Assembly (NCBI RefSeq): GCF_024169655.1
Contig: NZ_JALJWV010000001.1
Coordinates: forward strand, 5,066,001-5,130,000
Source of the DNA: Pseudomonas marginalis
GTDB lineage: Bacteria > Pseudomonadota > Gammaproteobacteria > Pseudomonadales > Pseudomonadaceae
Length of the DNA: 64,000 nt
Direction of reading: 5' to 3'
Below, in pieces: positions 58,860 through 64,000 of the stretch. The position numbers and the translations under genes are program-made. Positions within the stretch are counted from its first letter, which is position 1. Each line of letters begins with the position of its first letter. The notes below the pieces were generated by a model. The model had not been told where the DNA came from. It made no database searches and saw nothing but the letters and a program-made list of their open reading frames with translations.

Positions 58860-59747
58860 CTACTTCACCTGCGCTTCCCCAAACAGCCAATGCGCAAATG
58901 CCTGGATGGGCACGCGGCTCAGTTCAAGGGGCTCGGGCAACACGAGGCAAAAGGTCTTTGCGACATTCTTCTCCTGCGGCCATGGCGCAACCAGCCGGCC
59001 TTGTGCCAGCTCTGCTTCCACGTACAGGCGCGGTACAAGCGCCACTCCAAGACCCGCCAGTGCGGCCTCGATCAACATCGCATGCAAATCGTAGCGCGCG
59101 CCCATCGCTGGGTTGCTCAGGACAATCCCGGTTTCCTGGGCATAGCGCTGCCACGCGTCCGGGCTCTGTCGTCGGTGTAATCGCGGGAGTGAATCCAGAG
59201 CCGTTGCCTGCTTGCCCGGACTCAGGAGGCCAGGGTGACAAACCGGAATTAACACTTCGTTCAACAGGCGGTGCGTGTGCATGCCCGTCCAGGCCGGGTG
59301 CTCAAAATGGATGGCGGCGTCAAAACCGCTGCCAGCGAGCACGAACGGTTCCATACGTTCCGAGAGGTGCACGCAGATATTCGGGTGTTGTTGACCAAAG
59401 CCGGACAACCGAGGAATTAGCCAGCGCAGGGCAAAGGTTGGGCTGACGGCGATATCCAGGCTTGCGCCGTTTCTGGGCTGGCCCATCAGATACTGGCTGT
59501 CCCTGTCGAGGCGCTCGAGTAGTTCGCGCACTTGCGCCGCGTAGCGCTCACCGCCAGGCAAGAGCCGCACGCGGTTGCCAACGCGCTCGAATAGGGTGAC
59601 GCCCAGAAAGGCTTCCAGGCGGCCTATCTGCCGACTGATTGCGCCCTCGGTCAAGGCCAATTCGTTTGCGGCACGGGCGAAGCTGCCATGGCGGGCTGCT
59701 GCTTCAAAGGCAATCAGGGCAGCATTACTAGGGAGCTTTCGACGCAT
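58860..59747 (-). CDS. LysR-family regulator (GcvA/AmpR-like)
   Basis: A 295-residue regulator. The N-terminal helix-turn-helix reads LIAFEAAARHGSFARAANEL and TEGAISRQIGRLE, the GcvA-type variant (A.. in place of the usual QPALS). The effector domain follows (DIAVSPTFALRWLIPRL). Start MRRKLPSNAAL is preferred over MISGKT. It is divergent from a two-gene unit with an MBL-fold hydrolase, which it likely controls; the shared gap is 122 bp. Confidence 0.9.
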   Translation of the reverse strand: MRRKLPSNAALIAFEAAARHGSFARAANELALTEGAISRQIGRLEAFLGVTLFERVGNRVRLLPGGERYAAQVRELLERLDRDSQYLMGQPRNGASLDIAVSPTFALRWLIPRLSGFGQQHPNICVHLSERMEPFVLAGSGFDAAIHFEHPAWTGMHTHRLLNEVLIPVCHPGLLSPGKQATALDSLPRLHRRQSPDAWQRYAQETGIVLSNPAMGARYDLHAMLIEAALAGLGVALVPRLYVEAELAQGRLVAPWPQEKNVAKTFCLVLPEPLELSRVPIQAFAHWLFGEAQVK

Positions 59748-59869
59748 GGTCTTTCCTGAAATCAAGGCAATCAGCTTGATGTTTAGTCACTGAAGGGTGC
59801 CGAAAAATCGTTTTATGGGTCATTACCGTGCCACTAGCATGATGGAACATCAATCCGTGAAGTGACGTT

Positions 59870-60379
59870 ATGATTTACACAGTCGAATGCAACTACGCTG
59901 ACCCCGCCAGCGAAGCCGAATGGAATGGGTTTTACAGCCTGGAAAAACTGCCGGCGCTGATCTCGGTGAGCGGTTTCAGCTCCTCACAGCGCTTCAAAGC
60001 CTTGAGCGGCACTTGCCCGGCCTACCTGGCCTTACATTCAGTCGACACGCTTGCCGTATTGCAGAGCGATGAGTACCGCCAAAAAGGCGGTGGCAATTTT
60101 TCCCGCTGGCAGTCGCACATCACTGATTGGAGACGCAACCTCTATGCCGGGCCGGACCAGGCAGTTGCCGTAGGCGCGGACGAACTCCTGTTGGTCAGTG
60201 AACAAGGCCCTCACGTGTTGATTGAGTTAGGCCTTACGCCTGTAGCGCTGCACGCCGTTGCGTTGGACAAGACCCCCGCACACCGCTGGCTGGCCAAACT
60301 GGATTGCGCTCAGGCCAGGGCCAGCGATCTGCAGGGGCTGAATGTCTATCGCGCCATGACTGTGCAGTTACAGTCATGA
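59870..60379 (+). CDS. Unrecognised protein, possibly a dimeric alpha/beta-barrel (EthD/Dabb-like)
   Basis: A 169-residue cytosolic protein. The N-terminal part (MIYTVECNYADPASEAEWNG, PALISVSGFSSSQRF) has the alternation and the size of a stress-responsive A/B-barrel or EthD-type fold; a second half (VLIELGLTPVALHAV) may be a repeat. No catalytic motif. Its stop overlaps the start of the MBL hydrolase as ATGA, so the two proteins are made together, suggesting a shared metabolic step. Confidence 0.6.
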   Translation: MIYTVECNYADPASEAEWNGFYSLEKLPALISVSGFSSSQRFKALSGTCPAYLALHSVDTLAVLQSDEYRQKGGGNFSRWQSHITDWRRNLYAGPDQAVAVGADELLLVSEQGPHVLIELGLTPVALHAVALDKTPAHRWLAKLDCAQARASDLQGLNVYRAMTVQLQS

Positions 60380-61230
60380 GTAACGTGGACATACCTCACT
60401 GGAAACTCCCCAGCCAGCAAGTCGGCGAGTTTTCAATCACAGCTATCAGCGACGGCTACCTGGGCGCGAGCCTGGATTTTCTCGCCAACATCGCGCCAAC
60501 AGAGGCGGTCCGACTTCAGTTAGCCGCCGGAATCAGCAAGCCAGCGTCGATCCATATCAATTGCTATCTGGTACGTGGGCGTGGCCGAACGATTCTGATC
60601 GACGCCGGCGCCGGCGGATTCAATCAATGGGGCGGCGAGTTGCTGACCAATCTTGCATTGGCCGGCGTGCAACCCGGTGACATAGATACGATTCTGCTGA
60701 CTCACGCGCACCCCGACCACATCGGTGGCTTGTTGAACGCAGCAGGAGAAATGGCCTTCGCCAATGCTGAGTTGGTTGTGCATCAGCGAGAACTAGCGTT
60801 CTGGGAGGACGATGGCCACCTTGGCCAGGCCAGTGAACGCGCGCGTGGAAACTTTCTGTTTGCACGCAGGGTGTTCGAGCGGTACCGGAAAAATCTGCGC
60901 CCATTCACCGCCAATGACGTCCTGCCGGGCATCAGTGCGATGCCGTTGCCTGGGCATACCGTCGGGCATTGCGGCTACCGCTTCGAGTCCGCGGCAGGCG
61001 GCCTGCTGGTGTGGGGCGATATTGTTCATTTTCCTCAGATTCAGATTGCGCGCCCCGATGTCACGATTGCCTTCGACCAGGACCCGATGCTATCGGCGGC
61101 CACGCGAACAGGGCTGCTGGATGTTGCCAGTTCAGACCATTTGATGGTCGCTGGCATGCACCTGGGCGCGCTCGGCTTTGCTCATATCAAGCGCTCCGGT
61201 AACACCTATGCCATTGCTTACGAAACGTGA
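60376..61230 (+). CDS. MBL-fold metallo-hydrolase
   Basis: A 284-residue metallo-beta-lactamase-fold enzyme. Metal ligands are visible: HAHPDH (TILLTHAHPDHIGG), a later His in PLPGHTVGHCGY, Asp in VWGDIVHFP and His in MVAGMHLGALG. A hydrophobic N-terminal stretch is absent, so it is cytosolic. The subfamily resembles quorum-quenching lactonases and related hydrolases, but the substrate cannot be told. It starts at 60376, coupled to the upstream gene by ATGA overlap; the longer frame upstream is antiparallel reading of that gene and is rejected. Confidence 0.88.
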   Translation: MSNVDIPHWKLPSQQVGEFSITAISDGYLGASLDFLANIAPTEAVRLQLAAGISKPASIHINCYLVRGRGRTILIDAGAGGFNQWGGELLTNLALAGVQPGDIDTILLTHAHPDHIGGLLNAAGEMAFANAELVVHQRELAFWEDDGHLGQASERARGNFLFARRVFERYRKNLRPFTANDVLPGISAMPLPGHTVGHCGYRFESAAGGLLVWGDIVHFPQIQIARPDVTIAFDQDPMLSAATRTGLLDVASSDHLMVAGMHLGALGFAHIKRSGNTYAIAYET

Positions 61231-61373
61231 GTCAAATACGGGCAGCAAACTGTCTTTCGATAGTTTTTCTTCGCGCCTGAGAGGCTGAGCCGGGGAGCGC
61301 CGCTCAATCTTAAGCGCGCAAAAGACCTCAAGACAATCGCCTTCATGCCTTCCACTGACCGCCTCCACAACAA

Positions 61374-62759
61374 TCAATAAAACAACCGCGGCTCCGGCGC
61401 CGCCAGCAGGCTGACCAATTTGGTCAGCGCAAACCCCAACTCCGCACGGCTAGGCCCCATCAGGGCGATGCGCACGCCACGGGTGCTGGCGCTGCGCTGG
61501 GCCAGGAACTGGCTGCCACTGACCACGATCACGCCGTTGGCACGCGCCAGGTTGGCGAACTCGTCGCTGGTCCAGGGCTCGGGCAATTCGAGCCACACAT
61601 GGAAGCTGTTGGGTTGGGTACGAATGTCATACGAGCCCAGTAGCTGCCGTGCCAGGCGCTGGCGCTCCGCAGCTTCCTCCTGTTGAACCCGCACCAATTG
61701 CGCCCCACGGCCACTGGTGATCAGGTTGCTGGCCAATTGGGCCATCAGCGGCGACGGCATCCACACGCTGCTGCGCACCATGGACGACAGCCGCGATAGG
61801 GTTTGCGGCGGCGCGTACAGGTAACCGATGCGCAGGGCCGGCAGCAAGCTCTTGGACAGGCTGGTCAGGTACACCGAGCGCTCCGGGGCATAGGCCGACA
61901 ACGGCTTATGCGCGGGGCGTGTCTCAAGAAAGCCGTAGATATCATCATCGATGATGTACAGGTCAAACTCACGGGCGATCTCGGCGATTTCCAGGCGACG
62001 CGATTCGGGCATGATCGAGTTGGTGGGGTTCTGGTGCGTGGCCACCGTCACCAGCAGCGTGGGCCGGTGCTCGATGCACGCGGCCCGCAGCGCAGCTGGC
62101 ACCAGGCCGTGCTCATCGACCTGCACCCCTTGCAGGCGACGGCCTAGGCTGTGGGCCAGGGAGATGATCCCCGGATAGCAATATTCCTCACACAGAATCA
62201 TATCGCCGACGCTGGACAGGCCGCCGATGGCCACGAGCAAGCCGTGTTGGGCACCGGCCGTCAACACGATCTGCTGGGCGTTTGCGTCCGGCAGGCTGCG
62301 CTGCACCCACAACGCCCCGGCTTCCTTGTGCACGGAATGGCCGCCGTCGGTGACGTAATCCAAGATCGCCCCCAACTCGGGCGCCTGCGCCAACTCCTCG
62401 ATCGCTCCTCGCAGCCAGTCGCTCATGCCGGCGTCGCAGGGCTTGATGATCGACAGGTCGATCTGCCCGGTATCTACCTTAGAGGCAATGCCGAGCCTGG
62501 CCACCGGTGCCAAGACACCGCGGGACGGCAGCACGAATGTGCCCCGCCCCACTTCCCCGATCACCAGGCCGCGCTTGGCCGCCTCGTCGTAGGAGCGGCC
62601 GATGGTGCCCGGCGTCACTTTCAACGCCTCAGCCAGCTCCTTGAGGGTAGGCAGGCGCTCGCCCGCGGCCAGGCGCCCGGAAGCGATGTCACGCGCCAGT
62701 GCGTCGGCGATCATCAAGTAAACCGGCTGGCCATGGCCGCTGTATTCAGGAACCCACAT
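61374..62759 (-). CDS. MocR/PdxR-type regulator (GntR domain fused to aminotransferase)
   Basis: A 461-residue fusion. The N-terminal GntR winged helix (GERLPTLKELAEALKVTPGT, IGEVGRGTFVLPS) is joined to a PLP-dependent fold type I domain (GAQHGLLVAIGGL, TVATHQNPTNSIMPE, YIIDDDIYGFLE) with the PLP lysine in YLTSLSKSLLPALRIGYLY. MocR proteins sense PLP or amino compounds and regulate a neighbouring, usually divergent, gene. Start MWVPEYSG is preferred; an upstream frame adds 18 residues without support. Divergent from a Fe(II)/2-oxoglutarate oxygenase gene. Confidence 0.92.
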   Translation of the reverse strand: MWVPEYSGHGQPVYLMIADALARDIASGRLAAGERLPTLKELAEALKVTPGTIGRSYDEAAKRGLVIGEVGRGTFVLPSRGVLAPVARLGIASKVDTGQIDLSIIKPCDAGMSDWLRGAIEELAQAPELGAILDYVTDGGHSVHKEAGALWVQRSLPDANAQQIVLTAGAQHGLLVAIGGLSSVGDMILCEEYCYPGIISLAHSLGRRLQGVQVDEHGLVPAALRAACIEHRPTLLVTVATHQNPTNSIMPESRRLEIAEIAREFDLYIIDDDIYGFLETRPAHKPLSAYAPERSVYLTSLSKSLLPALRIGYLYAPPQTLSRLSSMVRSSVWMPSPLMAQLASNLITSGRGAQLVRVQQEEAAERQRLARQLLGSYDIRTQPNSFHVWLELPEPWTSDEFANLARANGVIVVSGSQFLAQRSASTRGVRIALMGPSRAELGFALTKLVSLLAAPEPRLFY

Positions 62760-63171
62760 AGGAACGACACCAGAAACAACTGAAGCGCGAAATCCTAGCA
62801 TGAAACTTTTCATAAGCGTAATTGCACAACAATCGACTCAATATAAGTCGATTACAAATATTACACCGATCAAATACACATCATTTATTTTCTACCTAAA
62901 CACAAGGATTTAGCCGCCACCGTAAGGCAGCGCGACCGCGTTTTGCGCCAAGCATCTTCGCCGTGGCGCAGGAGGAGTGCAGTCGGGCAGCATCGACTGC
63001 GGACTTATCCGCACATAAAAATCAATAAAATCATTATGTTAGATCACAGAATAAAAATAATATCAATTTGAGCATCAAAAAATATTGATTCGATTGATTT
63101 CAAATAATTAGAATGATTACATCGATTCAATTTTTTGCCCACCCACATCAAAACATGGAACATCACCCGAA
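62760..63171. promoter_or_regulatory. AT-rich regulatory region between MocR and oxygenase
   Basis: 412 bp without a gene, clearly AT-richer than the flanks except for a GC-rich block at about 62915-63000. It contains a perfect inverted repeat, aatcgact / agtcgatt with a 7-base spacer (62831-62853), and near the oxygenase several repeats of attgatt / atcgatt (about 63080-63130). Both are candidate MocR-binding elements. The A/T-rich stretch is also suited to silencing by H-NS-like MvaT. Confidence 0.6.
62831..62853. promoter_or_regulatory. Perfect 8-bp inverted repeat, putative MocR operator
   Basis: aatcgact-caatata-agtcgatt lies 72 bp upstream of the MocR start codon. MocR regulators usually bind direct or inverted repeats between divergent genes. 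Confidence 0.55.
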
Positions 63172-64000
63172 ATGGAAAGCGCATACCTCAAGACCGCAGT
63201 CGACGCTGCCACCGCCCTGGAAATCCGACTGCCTTGGGTCATAGCCAGCGCCTGGCAAGCGGTGCTGAATCAGACCCCACTTGAGTTCGAACACAACCGG
63301 GACATCTACTTCCAGCTCAAGGAGCAGGCGCAGGACGTGCTGGGCACGACGCTGACCGAGCAGATCCGCTCCTTTGTCGACAACCCGCAGCTGACCGCGC
63401 TGATCATCCGCAACTGCCCTCGTGATCGAGACACACCGCCAACGCCCTACTCCGGGGTCTTGAGCCCGCGCAGCACACCCATCGCCTGCCTGGTCAGCCT
63501 ATCGATTCACAGTCTGCTAGGCATTAACCCGGTGGTATACGAAGGCGAAAATGACGGCCGCCTGTTCCGCCACGTGATCCCGTCGCGCAACGCTTCCAGC
63601 CAGAAAAGCTCCCACGGGTCGCGCCTGCGCTTCTCCTACCACGTCGACAACCCAGACCTCCCGCTATCTTCGGAAAACGTCGGCACGCTCTCCTGCTGCC
63701 CCGAATACCTGTCGTTCTTCGGCATGCGTTGCGACCCACGCATCAACACGACGCTGGTCAATGTCGATGAACTGGTGGCTGCACTGCCCGCCACCACGAT
63801 TAGTGAACTGACCGCGCCACAGTTCGTGATTCATCGCCCCGACTCCTTCACCAGCAACCGTCGCAAGACCGCCGAGCTACCCGTGCTGGTGCGCGGTCTG
63901 AGCGGCGAATGGCTGTGCCGCATGGACTGCGAAAACACCCACGCGATTAGCCTCAAAGGCGAGTGCGCGCTGAACACACTCAAAGCGCTGCTCGACTCTC
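63172..64000 (+). CDS. Fe(II)/2-oxoglutarate-dependent oxygenase, clavaminate-synthase-like (partial)
   Basis: The frame is open from ATG 63172 to the window edge, 276 residues. The metal-binding HxD is visible in RLRFSYHVDNPDLP (about residue 150), preceded by SQKSSHGSR, and CCPEYLSFFGMRCDPRINTT follows, the topology of the TauD / clavaminate synthase / amino-acid-beta-hydroxylase superfamily. The expected distal His and Arg would lie beyond the window. The N-terminal region (LEIRLPWVIASAWQ) is helical. Such enzymes often hydroxylate free or carrier-bound amino acids in peptide natural-product synthesis. Divergent from the MocR regulator. No strong ribosome-binding site precedes the ATG; the upstream ATG at 63155 is in another frame. 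Confidence 0.7.
   Translation, partial: MESAYLKTAVDAATALEIRLPWVIASAWQAVLNQTPLEFEHNRDIYFQLKEQAQDVLGTTLTEQIRSFVDNPQLTALIIRNCPRDRDTPPTPYSGVLSPRSTPIACLVSLSIHSLLGINPVVYEGENDGRLFRHVIPSRNASSQKSSHGSRLRFSYHVDNPDLPLSSENVGTLSCCPEYLSFFGMRCDPRINTTLVNVDELVAALPATTISELTAPQFVIHRPDSFTSNRRKTAELPVLVRGLSGEWLCRMDCENTHAISLKGECALNTLKALLDS

Noticed and set aside
58898..59446. Plus-strand open frames inside the LysR gene at 58.9-59.7 kb
   Set aside because: They lie antisense to an intact LysR gene with clear helix-turn-helix motifs.
63155..63171. ATG at 63155 as start of the oxygenase
   Set aside because: It is 17 bases upstream of the chosen ATG and therefore in a different reading frame.

Overview
The window is a piece of a Pseudomonas chromosome, most likely of the P. 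fluorescens group. The evidence is the high GC content, the core gene order (purL/mltF; guaA-guaB; the isc operon followed by ndk-rlmN-pilW-rodZ-ispG-hisS-yfgM-bamB-der; cysE-trmJ-suhB; secFD-yajC-tgt-queA), and about a dozen inverted REP/REPIN elements of the kind 'tgtgggagsgggcttgc' and 'gtaggagcgagcttgctcgcg' typical of fluorescent pseudomonads. All names rest on sequence patterns read by eye; no database search was run.

Layout. 1-6.2 kb: the tail of an unrecognised gene, a YqfO/NIF3-like protein and purL on the minus strand, then mltF on the plus strand. 6.2-14.9 kb: a complete trehalose phosphotransferase locus. It has a small Cys-less EIIB-like protein, an EIIA-HPr-EI fusion, a LamB-type porin, trehalose-6-phosphate hydrolase and a trehalose EIIBC, with divergent treR and two near-perfect palindromic operators. 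Trehalose would cross the outer membrane through the porin, be phosphorylated by EIIBC using the fusion as phosphate relay, and be cleaved by TreA. 15.1-17.0 kb: a two-gene AbiE-like module (winged-helix antitoxin plus nucleotidyltransferase toxin) with an inverted-repeat-flanked promoter, inserted between treR and guaA. 17.1-31 kb: guaA, guaB, a Zn-ribbon protein, a TauE/SafE transporter with a divergent LysR, xseA, an M23 peptidase, leuA preceded by a leucine-rich leader peptide, an omega-amidase/aminotransferase pair, and der.

31-47 kb is a dense housekeeping block on the minus strand: outer-membrane assembly, hisS, isoprenoid synthesis (ispG), rodZ, pilW, rlmN, ndk, the complete Fe-S operon iscRSUA-hscBA-fdx-iscX with IscR-type sites, cysE and trmJ. 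suhB is divergent. 47-53.5 kb carries a glycine-zipper protein, secFD-yajC and the queuosine genes tgt-queA. tRNA-Leu(CAA) at 53.58 kb marks the change to accessory DNA.

53.8-64 kb is accessory: a DUF3077 gene coupled to a 24-codon upstream ORF, an AT-richer periplasmic cytochrome c, a decayed IS66 element (nonsense codon in orfA, catalytic-core deletion in tnpC), an HxlR/NAD(P)-reductase divergent pair, a helicase-like remnant, a LysR/stress-barrel/MBL-hydrolase trio, and a MocR-type regulator facing a Fe(II)/2-oxoglutarate oxygenase across 412 bp of AT-rich DNA. That oxygenase runs off the end of the window and may begin a specialised-metabolism locus.

The most interesting candidates are the AbiE-like module with its operator, the MocR/oxygenase junction, the Cys-less EIIB in the trehalose PTS, and the coupled mini-ORF before DUF3077.
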